Assembly (NCBI GenBank): GCA_949285835.1
Contig: CASEAR010000008.1
Span: 1-44,369, forward strand
Source: an uncultured Verrucomicrobiota bacterium
GTDB taxonomy: Bacteria > Verrucomicrobiota > Kiritimatiellia > RFP12 > UBA3636
Length of the DNA: 44,369 nt
Direction of reading: 5' to 3'
Under the pieces are notes generated by a model. That model was not told the DNA's origin. It saw only the letters and a list, made by a program, of their open reading frames with translations, and made no database searches. Positions 26,935 through 34,946 of the stretch are shown here, one piece after another; position 1 is the first letter of the stretch, and each line of letters begins with the position of its first letter. Both the position numbers and the translations under genes were made by a program.

Positions 26935-28873
26935 GAAACTTCTTTCCGCGCATCTCGTTTCCGGAGAGCTTATTCCAGGAAACGAAATCGCAATACGCAT
27001 CGACCAGACGCTTACTCAGGACGCCACGGGGACGATGGCGTACCTGCAGTTCGAAAGCATGGGCGCGGACCACGTCCGCACAGAGCTGTCCGTAAGCTAC
27101 GTCGATCACAACACAATACAAGTCGGTTTCGAAAACGCTGACGACCACGCCTACCTGCAAAGCGTAGCCAGACGTTACGGCATAATCTACTCCAGAGCCG
27201 GCAACGGGATTTGTCACCAGCTTCACCTCGAACGTTTCGGCAAACCGGGCAAAACGCTGATCGGCTCCGACTCGCATACCCCCACCGGCGGCGGCATCGG
27301 GATGTTCGCCATCGGCGCCGGAGGCATAGACGTGGCGGTGGCCATGGGCGGCGGCGCGTTCTACCTTTCCGCGCCCAAAGTCATAAACGTGCGGCTGAGC
27401 GGCCGTCTCTGCCCCGGCGTATCCGCCAAGGATGTGGCGCTCAAAGTACTGGAAAGATACGGATCCAGCGGCAACGTAGGCAAGGTCATCGAATACTCCG
27501 GGGAAGGCGTGAGCACTCTGGATATTCCCTCGCGCGCCACCATCGCCAATATGGGGACGGAGCTCGGAGTCACCACAACCGTGTTCCCCAGCGACAGCGT
27601 AACAAGAAAATTCCTTGAATCACAAGGCCGCGGCGAAGATTGGACCGAACTCTCCGCCGACCCCGGCGCCGGGTATTACGAGGTGTTCGATCTGGACTTG
27701 TCAAAAGTGGAACCCATGGCGGCGTGCCCCCACAACCCGGCGAACACCGCGTACGTGACGGCGTTAGCCGGCATGAAGGTGAATCAGGTGCTCATAGGCT
27801 CCTGCACGAATTCCTCCTACAGGGACCTTAAAACGGCGGCGCTCATGCTAAAGGGGCGCAAAATACACCCGGATGTCTCCGTGGGCGTAGCGCCGGGTTC
27901 CCGACAGGTCGTCCTCGCCCTGGCCAGAGAGGGACTCCTCGCGGAACTGGTGCTCTCCGGGGTGCGCCTTCTGGAGAACGCGTGCGGCTTCTGCATCGGG
28001 AATCATCAGTCTCCAGGCACAAACGCGGTGTCCCTGCGCACAAGCAACCGCAACTTCGAAGGCAGGTCGGGGACAAAATCCGCCAGCGTGTACCTTGTGA
28101 GCCCGGAAACCGCCGCCGCCGCCGCGCTCACCGGAGTCATCACAGACCCGCGCACCCAGTCCGTCCCGGCCGTTTCAATGCCGGAAAAATTCGAAATCGA
28201 CGACTCCATGTTTCTTTACAGGGATACCGCAGGTCTGGGCGTACCCGGTACGCAGGTCGTCCGCGGCCCGAATATCGGCGAAGTTCCCGCCGGCACACCC
28301 CTGCCCCGCTCCATCAAAGGCGAGGCTGTGATCAAAGTGGGAGACAAAATCACAACTGATCACATCATGCCTGCCGGGGCGCGCCTCAAGTTCCGCTCCA
28401 ACATTCCCGTATACGCAAAATACGTGTTCGAGCCGTGCGACCCCACGTTCCACGACAGGGCGCTCGCAAACAAGGAGGCCGGCGTGGCAAACATCATAAT
28501 CGCCGGAGAAAGCTACGGACAGGGCTCCAGCCGTGAACACGCCGCGCTGTGCCCGATGTATTTGGGTGTGCGCGCAGTCATCGCAAAGAGCATCGAACGC
28601 ATACACTACGCCAATCTCATAAATTTCGGCATCGTCCCGTTCGTTTTCGAAAACCCAGCGGACTACGACGCCGTGTCTCAGGGCGACGTCCTGTCCTTCG
28701 ACGGACTTCTCGACACGGTATCCGGAGATGGAACCGCGGTCGTGCGCGATGAAACCGCCGGACGCGAATTCAAGGTCGTGTGCAGGCTCTCCGACAGGCA
28801 GAAAGCCATAATTGCCGACGGAGGGCTCATGAAGCACATCGCTGCGCAGCACAGCGATCGGAGCGCCGGATAA
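26912..28873 (+). CDS. Aconitate hydratase (monofunctional fused large/small domain type)
   Basis: Interconverts citrate and isocitrate with a 4Fe-4S cluster in the cytoplasm. The 653-residue form has the large catalytic part followed by the swivel domain (from about residue 480: KVGDKITTDHIMPAG, then ESYGQGSSREHAAL with the substrate-binding SSRE). Cluster ligands are Cys298 (GSCTNS), Cys358 and Cys361 (CGFCIG), and SDSHTPTGGG is present. Its start overlaps the reductase gene by 23 bases. It is distinct from the long AcnA/IRP type and resembles the shorter bacterial-archaeal aconitases. Confidence 0.9.
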   Translation: MKNLNITEKLLSAHLVSGELIPGNEIAIRIDQTLTQDATGTMAYLQFESMGADHVRTELSVSYVDHNTIQVGFENADDHAYLQSVARRYGIIYSRAGNGICHQLHLERFGKPGKTLIGSDSHTPTGGGIGMFAIGAGGIDVAVAMGGGAFYLSAPKVINVRLSGRLCPGVSAKDVALKVLERYGSSGNVGKVIEYSGEGVSTLDIPSRATIANMGTELGVTTTVFPSDSVTRKFLESQGRGEDWTELSADPGAGYYEVFDLDLSKVEPMAACPHNPANTAYVTALAGMKVNQVLIGSCTNSSYRDLKTAALMLKGRKIHPDVSVGVAPGSRQVVLALAREGLLAELVLSGVRLLENACGFCIGNHQSPGTNAVSLRTSNRNFEGRSGTKSASVYLVSPETAAAAALTGVITDPRTQSVPAVSMPEKFEIDDSMFLYRDTAGLGVPGTQVVRGPNIGEVPAGTPLPRSIKGEAVIKVGDKITTDHIMPAGARLKFRSNIPVYAKYVFEPCDPTFHDRALANKEAGVANIIIAGESYGQGSSREHAALCPMYLGVRAVIAKSIERIHYANLINFGIVPFVFENPADYDAVSQGDVLSFDGLLDTVSGDGTAVVRDETAGREFKVVCRLSDRQKAIIADGGLMKHIAAQHSDRSAG

Positions 28874-30102
28874 TGCCACAGTTTTCTTATTTTTCCGACG
28901 AGCCGAGCCGCCTTGTCGCCACGTGTTCGGAAGGCGCGGCCCCGTATCTGGAGAGGGAAATACGCGCTCTGGGGTACCGGACCCGGGATTACGGACAAAA
29001 ATCCGGACTCGCAGTGGAACTCGAGGGCACGCTCCGCGACTGCATGCGGCTCAACCTCCATCTCAGAACCGCGCACAGGATACTGTATGCTCTGGATATG
29101 TTCCGCGCCCGCGGCCCTGCCGATCTTTACAACGCCGTATCGGCCATACCATGGGAGCGCTATATATTGCCGGACGGATATTTCTCCGTCGACTGCCGGG
29201 TGGACACGCCGTCCATAAACGACACGCGCTACGCCTCTCTAAAAGTGAAGGACGCCATCGCCGACAGAATGCGGAGACATTTCGGATACAGGCCGGATTC
29301 CGGCAGCGAACGCACCGGGGCGTGCGTCTTTCTGGTGTGGAACGGCTCCTCCGCGGCCATTTACCTCGACACGTCCGGAGAGTCGCTCAGCCGCCGCGGA
29401 TACAGAACAGAGCAATCGGACGCCCCCGCCCGCGAATCGCTGGCGGCAGCCGTGATTATGGCGTCCGGATGGTCCCCGGCTCGCAATTTCCTCAACCCGA
29501 TGTGCGGATGCGGCACATTCGCCATAGAAGCCGCCATGATCGCTGCAAATATGCCTCCCGCAATGCTTCGCAGGAACTTCGCTTTCATGCATCTCGCCGG
29601 ATTCGACGCGGAGGCCTGGACGGAAATCCGCCGCGCAGCCGCAGCCGCCATCAGCACTGAGAAAACCTGCCGCATCACTGCCAGCGATATCGATTCCGAA
29701 TGCGTGGCAATGTCCGTACGCAACGCCGGACGCGCGGGCGTCGGCGATATGATCGAGTTCGAAACCTGCGACTTCCTCAAATCCTCCGTTCCGCCGGTCT
29801 CCGGTCACGAACGGGGCGTCGCCGTCATGAATCCGCCGTACGGCAACCGGCTTGGAGACCCCGCGGCCCTCCTCGATCTGTACGCCGCCATCGGCATATT
29901 TACGGAAGACAGGCTGGATAGCTACGACACCTACGTGCTCGCCGGCAACCCGGAGCCTGTCGAGAAAGCAGGACTCACATACGAAAAGTCCTATGTCTTT
30001 GCGAATGGCGGCATACAATGCGAATTGATGTGCAATCCCGTCGCGGGAAGCAATTCCAGCGCCCGCGTGCGGTCGCTCAGACGCAGGATGAAACGCGGAT
30101 AG
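28873..30102 (+). CDS. THUMP-domain class I RNA methyltransferase (RlmL N-terminal half-like)
   Basis: N2-guanine-type RNA methyltransferase that resembles the N-terminal half of RlmL. The THUMP domain occupies about residues 10-160. The Rossmann methyltransferase domain has NPMCGCGTFAIEAA near 212, ASDIDSECV, and the catalytic NPPYGNRLGD near 317, as expected for N-methylation of a guanine. ATG 28873 shares its A with the aconitase stop (TAATG). It ends in TAG, after which ten codons without another stop lead in the same frame to the next gene's ATG. Confidence 0.9.
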   Translation: MPQFSYFSDEPSRLVATCSEGAAPYLEREIRALGYRTRDYGQKSGLAVELEGTLRDCMRLNLHLRTAHRILYALDMFRARGPADLYNAVSAIPWERYILPDGYFSVDCRVDTPSINDTRYASLKVKDAIADRMRRHFGYRPDSGSERTGACVFLVWNGSSAAIYLDTSGESLSRRGYRTEQSDAPARESLAAAVIMASGWSPARNFLNPMCGCGTFAIEAAMIAANMPPAMLRRNFAFMHLAGFDAEAWTEIRRAAAAAISTEKTCRITASDIDSECVAMSVRNAGRAGVGDMIEFETCDFLKSSVPPVSGHERGVAVMNPPYGNRLGDPAALLDLYAAIGIFTEDRLDSYDTYVLAGNPEPVEKAGLTYEKSYVFANGGIQCELMCNPVAGSNSSARVRSLRRRMKRG

Positions 30103-30132
30103 AACCCGCATAACACGGAGGCGCAGAACAGT

Positions 30133-30570
30133 ATGACAGCCGGTTTGAGTTCTCTCCTCGAGGAACGCATTTACCTTGACGGATACCGCGACGGCAGCCG
30201 CGACCGAGCCATTTCCGCGGCGCAGAAACTGCTGCCGCGCGACACCGATGATGAAATAGCCTTCGTGACAGGCCTTTCCGCCGAAGATGTGGCGGGACTG
30301 AGACAGGGCAGGCTCCCCGCTGATAAGAGGATTCACCGTCGCAGAGAACCATACGCGCGCGAGGCCGAACCTCCGGCCATGATGTCGGCTGAGCCTGATT
30401 TTGTCAGGCTCGTGCGCGAGCGCTGCGGGATGACGCAAAAAGAATTTGCAGATGCCGTAGGTGTAAACGAACGCACGGTCCGCGCCTGGGAAGGCGGAAA
30501 CAGACCTGTCAGGATGAAATCGACGGCGTATGCGCGGATAATGGAACTCGGAGAATGCCTCGGAAAATAA
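30133..30570 (+). CDS. XRE-type helix-turn-helix DNA-binding protein
   Basis: Small 145-residue protein. The C-terminal half carries an XRE-like helix-turn-helix (MTQKEFADAVGVNERTVRAW at about 100-119, followed by EGGNRPV), so it probably binds DNA. The N-terminal half (ERIYLDGYRDGSRDRAISAAQKLL, then DDEIAFVTGLSAEDVAGL) resembles the tail helices of Rpn/PD-(D/E)XK transposase-like proteins, without their nuclease core. It could regulate the genes that follow, but no operator is obvious. GGAGG precedes the ATG by about 11 bases. It overlaps the next gene by 16 bases. Confidence 0.7.
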   Translation: MTAGLSSLLEERIYLDGYRDGSRDRAISAAQKLLPRDTDDEIAFVTGLSAEDVAGLRQGRLPADKRIHRRREPYAREAEPPAMMSAEPDFVRLVRERCGMTQKEFADAVGVNERTVRAWEGGNRPVRMKSTAYARIMELGECLGK

Positions 30571-31037
30571 AACTGCCGCCTGCAGAGACGCCTCATCACA
30601 AGAGAGACGGATTCACCCTGGCGGAAGTGCTCGTCGCCGCAGGCGTAGCCGCGGCGGCCTTCCCCATAGCGCTGGCTCTCGCCGGACGTTCCGTGAAAAT
30701 CGTTTCAGATTCTCAGAACGCACTGCGGACGGAAACGGTCCTGTGCGCTCTCGTCTCTTCCGCCGTGTCCGAATATACGGCTGAGATGGAGCTCGACACT
30801 CCGCGATATTACGCCCGCCCTGTCCCATGTTACGTGAGAACGGATGAACCAGAGGAGCCGGACGGACTGTCGACGGTCTTTTATTCCGCCGGAGCGGACG
30901 AAAACGGGAGTCCTCTGAGAACGGGCAGGATAAATCTGCCGCCCAAATCCGGAAATCTCCGGGAAACGGCCGAAGAAGGCGTTTCCGGGGGCAACACTGC
31001 GCAGGAACCCGCGCAGGAATCCGCAGGCGCGCTGTGA
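30555..31037 (+). CDS. Type II secretion-like minor pseudopilin (GspI-like)
   Basis: Prepilin-type protein with an N-terminal leader and the cleavage motif DGFTLAEV (Gly/Phe at about residue 19/20), followed by a hydrophobic helix of about 20 residues, as in GspI. It would be cleaved and N-methylated by prepilin peptidase and assembled into a periplasmic pseudopilus tip. The start overlaps the XRE gene. The C-terminal half is low-complexity (Gly, Glu and Ala rich) with little resemblance to a family. Assignment to GspI rather than another minor pseudopilin is by position. Confidence 0.7.
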   Translation: MPRKIKLPPAETPHHKRDGFTLAEVLVAAGVAAAAFPIALALAGRSVKIVSDSQNALRTETVLCALVSSAVSEYTAEMELDTPRYYARPVPCYVRTDEPEEPDGLSTVFYSAGADENGSPLRTGRINLPPKSGNLRETAEEGVSGGNTAQEPAQESAGAL

Positions 31038-31045
31038 GGTTGCCC

Positions 31046-31672
31046 ATGAAGTGCGTCGAAGTTCACCGTCCGGCGGGATTTACGCTTGTAGAACTGCTTA
31101 TAGCCATAACCGTGTCGGTAATCGTGTTTGCCGCATGCGCGGCGTCCCTCGGGGCTGCGGCGCGCGCGTGGGCCGCCGTGGCGTCCGCTTCGGATGAGGA
31201 TCTGCTCCGGCTGGAGATGATGATTGCCATGCAGCGCGATGCGGCCGCAGCAGCACCGTTCCTCGGAATAGAATTCTCCGGCGGGAGTTCCGCAATGTCG
31301 TTCGCCGCACTTTCCGCACAGGGCAAATCGGAGGATATGCTGCGCCCTCAGTTCGTAACATGGAGCCGCAATGCGGACGGGCGCATCGTCAGAACGTCTC
31401 GCCCCGCCGCCGGCGCCGAGAACCCGGATTGCGAACTCGAAGTGAAAAAAGTATACTGCAAAACGCCGTCATTTGCGCTTCGGTTCGCCGGAAGGCGCGA
31501 TTCCTCCGAAAATACCGGAGAAACGCCCATCCACGGCGAGAGAACCGGCGAATACATCGAATGGTTCCCGGAATGGGAAAAGCCTGAAATGCCGCGTCTG
31601 GTGGAACTGTCCATGGACGGCATTCGAACCGCCTTCCCAATAATGGCGGAAGCAAAGGACAGCGGGCAATGA
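31046..31672 (+). CDS. Type II secretion-like minor pseudopilin (GspJ-like)
   Basis: Short leader ending AG, then FTLVELLIAITVSVIVFAA, the classic prepilin methylation motif with Glu at position 5 of the mature form, followed by a helix and a mixed domain. About 208 aa from ATG 31046 (GAGG seven bases upstream); a GTG at 31034 overlaps the previous stop and is less likely. The mature domain is acidic and Ser/Thr rich, with a Trp-rich patch (EWFPEWEKP). It overlaps the next gene by four bases (ATGA). Confidence 0.75.
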   Translation: MKCVEVHRPAGFTLVELLIAITVSVIVFAACAASLGAAARAWAAVASASDEDLLRLEMMIAMQRDAAAAAPFLGIEFSGGSSAMSFAALSAQGKSEDMLRPQFVTWSRNADGRIVRTSRPAAGAENPDCELEVKKVYCKTPSFALRFAGRRDSSENTGETPIHGERTGEYIEWFPEWEKPEMPRLVELSMDGIRTAFPIMAEAKDSGQ

Positions 31673-32559
31673 ACAGGCACGGCGCACAAAACCGCAGGGC
31701 AGGCTCCGTACTAGTCTTCGTGCTTGCCGTAGTGGCCGCGGTGACGGCCCTCGCAGCGCTGTCCGCCGCCGCAGCATTGTCGCGAGTCTCCGCAAACGTC
31801 CGCGCATCCAAAACGCCCGAGCTGAGAATGCGCGCCTTTTCGGCGGTATCGGACTGCGCCGCGCTCATAAATGCCGATACAAACGATTTCGACTGCCTGG
31901 CCGAGGCCTGGGCGACCCCGCAGCTGCCCGAAGGCGTAACAGCGAGCGTAACGCCCGAAAATTCAAGAATCTGCTTTACCGAGGCCACCAGAGAGGAGAC
32001 CACAGCCCTTTTCGCAGGGCTCGCAAACGAGGAAACACGCCCCCAGGCGCTGGAAACCGCGGCGGCTTTGATGTCATGGTGGGAAGAGCAGAAGGCCGCC
32101 GATTCGAATCTGGTTCTGTCTGCGGCGGAAGAACTTTTCGGAGCCCCGGGCGCAGACGAAAACACCGTCGCTTCTGCCATCCCGTTCCTTACCGTGACCG
32201 GAGATGGCAAAATCAATATAAATACTGCTCCCGCGGAAGTGCTCAGAAGCATTTTTGAGGGCGCCGGGGCGGACGCCGAAATATCTGCCGGACTGGCAGA
32301 CAAAATCGTGCGGATGAGAAATGCCGGACTTTACTTCGAGCGCATAGACGCGGAATCCGCGGCGGCTATTCTCGCAGCGTCGGGCGAGGAGTCAGACGCC
32401 CGGGAGCATGAAATCCTGCTCCGCACTTCTTCAAGGTTCTGCGCCTCCAGCAAAATTTTCAGGATTACGGCAACTGCCTCGGACGGAATTGAGAAATATA
32501 CAGTACGGTGTATGTTTGAACGCAAAACATCAAAACGGACAGGATGGGCGGAATGGTAA
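31669..32559 (+). CDS. Type II secretion-like minor pseudopilin (GspK-like)
   Basis: N-terminal basic leader, then a hydrophobic segment (SVLVFVLAVVAAVTALAALSA) without the usual glutamate at position 5, as is typical for GspK. The large periplasmic domain of about 296 aa contains the ININTAPAEVLRS stretch found in GspK proteins (a helix-hairpin-helix-like element). It closes the three-gene set I-J-K. No gspD, E, F or G is in the window, so the rest of the machine, if present, lies elsewhere. Confidence 0.75.
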   Translation: MNRHGAQNRRAGSVLVFVLAVVAAVTALAALSAAAALSRVSANVRASKTPELRMRAFSAVSDCAALINADTNDFDCLAEAWATPQLPEGVTASVTPENSRICFTEATREETTALFAGLANEETRPQALETAAALMSWWEEQKAADSNLVLSAAEELFGAPGADENTVASAIPFLTVTGDGKININTAPAEVLRSIFEGAGADAEISAGLADKIVRMRNAGLYFERIDAESAAAILAASGEESDAREHEILLRTSSRFCASSKIFRITATASDGIEKYTVRCMFERKTSKRTGWAEW

Positions 32560-33842
32560 AGCCGCGTATAGCCGTAAAAACAATGGGATGCAGGCTGAAC
32601 CATGCGGAAAGCGCTTCCATAAGGGGGCTGCTTTGCGCCGGTGGCTTTGCGCCGTCTGACAGTTTCGAGGGCGCGCATGGGGCCGTCATCCACACCTGCG
32701 CGGTCACGGGGACGGCACAGCGCGAGGCGCACAGGCTCGTCCGCACGGCGCGCAGGCACTGCCCGGGCCCGGTCGTTGTGTCCGGCTGCGCGGCCACCGT
32801 GGACACTGTGGAGTCCCTCATAAAATGCGGAGCCGACGCGGTCGTGTGCGGCGGCACCGGGGAGGTGCGCCTCTCGGGAGCCGGGGAGGCCGCCGTACTC
32901 AGCCGAATAGTTTCGGACGCCATATGCGGCAAAATGTGCGGGGTGCGCCCGGAATTCAACGCGGCTCGCGCCTCGATTAAAATACAGAACGGCTGCAGCT
33001 TCAGGTGTTCCTACTGCATTGTTCCGGACGCCAGGGGCGCGCCCGTAAGCCGTCCCGCAAGGGAAATACTGCAGGAAGCTGAAGCTCTTGCATCCGCGGG
33101 CTTCCGCGAAATCGTGCTCACAGGCGTCAACGTGGCGTGCTGGCAGGACGGCGGACTCAAAATAGACGGCCTCATAGAGCTCGCAAGCCAGGTGAACGGA
33201 ATCGCTCGCATAAGGCTGAGTTCCATCGAACCCGGCACAGCCGAACGCGGGGTGATCGACATGATGGCGCGGCCAGGCGGCAGACTGTGCCGCAGCCTGC
33301 ATTTCCCTCTGCAGAGCGGCTCCGCAAAGATACTGCGCCTCATGAGGCGCAGATACTCCCCGGAAGAGTATGCGGACACGGTTGAGTACGCCGTTTCCAA
33401 AATGCCCCTTCTGGGGCTCGGGGCGGATATCATAACCGGCTTCCCGGGAGAAACGGACTCTGATTTCGAGGACACTCTGCGCATGGTAAGAGATCTCCCG
33501 TTCAGCAACCTCCACGTCTTCCCTTACAGCGAACGCCCCGGAACACCGGCGGCATCTCTGCCGGATCCGGTGGACGTGAGGGTCCGCAGAGACCGCGCCA
33601 GGATAATCATCGCGGAAGGCGAACGCAAGAGGCGCCTCTTCGCCGGACGCTTCATCGGACGCACCGTAGACGTACTTGTTGAAAGAGTCGGCGATGACGG
33701 AATCGGACGCGGGTGGACCGGAGAGTATCTGGAAACGGAAATAGAAGGCTGCTCAGCCTGCGATCAGGGAACCCTGCTGCATGCAGCATGCATCGGAAGG
33801 GAAAATGAGCGGCTGTTATGCACACGGGGCGCAGTCAGATGA
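32553..33842 (+). CDS. mtaB: tRNA (N6-threonylcarbamoyladenosine)-methylthiotransferase MtaB-like
   Basis: Radical SAM enzyme that methylthiolates the modified adenosine at tRNA position 37. The N-terminal UPF0004 domain supplies three cysteines for a second cluster (MGCRLNHAE, HTCAVTG, SGCAAT). The radical SAM motif is CSFRCSYC near residue 152. The short C-terminal extension and HFPLQSGS, TGFPGETDSDF blocks fit MtaB better than MiaB or RimO. I prefer ATG 32553 (AGGA eight bases before it); ATG 32544 is a close alternative. The start overlaps the GspK gene and the end overlaps the peptidase gene by four bases. Confidence 0.88.
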   Translation: MVKPRIAVKTMGCRLNHAESASIRGLLCAGGFAPSDSFEGAHGAVIHTCAVTGTAQREAHRLVRTARRHCPGPVVVSGCAATVDTVESLIKCGADAVVCGGTGEVRLSGAGEAAVLSRIVSDAICGKMCGVRPEFNAARASIKIQNGCSFRCSYCIVPDARGAPVSRPAREILQEAEALASAGFREIVLTGVNVACWQDGGLKIDGLIELASQVNGIARIRLSSIEPGTAERGVIDMMARPGGRLCRSLHFPLQSGSAKILRLMRRRYSPEEYADTVEYAVSKMPLLGLGADIITGFPGETDSDFEDTLRMVRDLPFSNLHVFPYSERPGTPAASLPDPVDVRVRRDRARIIIAEGERKRRLFAGRFIGRTVDVLVERVGDDGIGRGWTGEYLETEIEGCSACDQGTLLHAACIGRENERLLCTRGAVR

Positions 33843-34393
33843 ATTCCGAACGTAAACGCTGCTATCTACGGCATTGCAGAATCTTTCTGGAGGACGGGGA
33901 CTTTCTGGAGACGTCCGCGTTCGGCGGGCGCACTCACCCTGTCACCGGTGTTTACTCTATGCATTCCGGCATGGACGGCGTGCTCTGGAACGGCAAATGC
34001 TCGGAAGCATGGATCACCGCGCTCGCAGACGGACGCATCACCGAATGCGTGACGGACGTAGACGGATTCTCCCGGGAGCATCCGGCGGGAAACCATGTGG
34101 CCATCGACCACGGCAACGGACTCGTTTCAAAATACCTTCACATGGAACCCGGAACCGTGAAAGTCCGGAACGGCGATGTCGTCCGCCGCGGGGACGTCCT
34201 GGGGTACATGGGCAAAACCGGCATGGCCACAGGAGAGCACATACACCTGCAGCTGGAACGCAAAGGCGTCCCGATAAATCCGCTCGGGTTCCTCCTCACC
34301 GGCTCATTCAGTCCGCTGAAATGGCGCGCCGCAGAACTCATGCTCGCGCTCCGGCGGCTGCTCAACGAACATCCACACCCGCAACGCCGGTAA
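33839..34393 (+). CDS. M23-family metallopeptidase-like protein without a signal peptide
   Basis: LytM/M23 zinc peptidase fold. The zinc ligands are visible as HSGMD (His and Asp) near residue 43, and HIHLQ (His-X-His) near 137. The GNHVAIDHGNGLVSKYLHM and VVRRGDVLGYMGKTG stretches are typical beta-strands of the domain. By family it cuts peptide cross-links in peptidoglycan. The 184-residue protein lacks any signal peptide or membrane segment and starts in the ATGA overlap with mtaB, so how it would reach the wall is unclear. Confidence 0.78.
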   Translation: MNSERKRCYLRHCRIFLEDGDFLETSAFGGRTHPVTGVYSMHSGMDGVLWNGKCSEAWITALADGRITECVTDVDGFSREHPAGNHVAIDHGNGLVSKYLHMEPGTVKVRNGDVVRRGDVLGYMGKTGMATGEHIHLQLERKGVPINPLGFLLTGSFSPLKWRAAELMLALRRLLNEHPHPQRR

Positions 34394-34397
34394 CGGG

Positions 34398-34425
34398 GCC
34401 GCCCTGAAAATATCCGCCGGGCGGC
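34398..34425. terminator. Inverted repeat between convergent genes
   Basis: GCCGCCC at 34398-34404 and GGGCGGC at 34419-34425 form a perfect 7-base stem with a 14-base loop. No clear T-run on the plus strand; a few T or A on either side. Probably a bidirectional terminator for the M23 and DUF6941-like genes. Confidence 0.45.
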
Positions 34426-34818
34426 TTAAGTCTGCTGATGCACGGTGCGCACGGTGAGCGGGCTGCGCATCTTCATGTCCCCGTCAAGTATCGTCTCGAT
34501 CCAATAAGTGCCTTCCTCCCTGAGCGGCACACCCATCATTATTTCGACGGCGGTACTGTAATCAGTAACATTCTGAAGCTTTATCTTTATCTCTTTCCCG
34601 GCGACCACTTCTGTGGAATCATCCGGAGCGATAATACGCGTCCTCTGCGTAAATTCCCCCTGGCCGCAGCACCATCTGCTGAAAATGCATAATTTCGGGA
34701 TCACCACGGGCAGCTGCTTCACTTGGATCACATCCAGCATCCCGATAATCATGAACTTTCCGGAACGCTCCTGCCTTACATCCTCGCACGCCACTGAAAC
34801 CTGCAAATCTGGTATCAT
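34426..34818 (-). CDS. DUF6941-like protein of unknown function
   Basis: Soluble protein of 130 residues from ATG 34818 (strong GGAGGAGG site upstream); the longer frame from 34851 overlaps that site. The opening stretch PDLQVSVACEDVRQERSGK recalls the proteins labelled DUF6941 in other bacteria, and the rest is a beta-rich fold (LREEGTYWIETILDGDMKMR near the end), perhaps immunoglobulin-like. No function is known to me. It follows the DUF1846 gene in reverse order on the minus strand, as a separate unit. Confidence 0.6.
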   Translation of the reverse strand: MIPDLQVSVACEDVRQERSGKFMIIGMLDVIQVKQLPVVIPKLCIFSRWCCGQGEFTQRTRIIAPDDSTEVVAGKEIKIKLQNVTDYSTAVEIMMGVPLREEGTYWIETILDGDMKMRSPLTVRTVHQQT

Positions 34819-34946
34819 GTAAATCCTCCTCCGCCGCATGTCGTCATCCACCGGCGCGCCGCGCCGGGACGGCCTGCTGCGGCGCGCCTTTGAGTTCCGC
34901 CGTTTATTACCCGGCTACGCATGCCGGACATCGTTCCGCACGGCGC

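Noticed and set aside
29239-30438. Long minus-strand open frame (399 codons) over the RlmL-like and XRE genes
   Set aside because: Antisense shadow; low-complexity Gly, Arg, His and Val composition and no recognisable family, against two good genes on the other strand.
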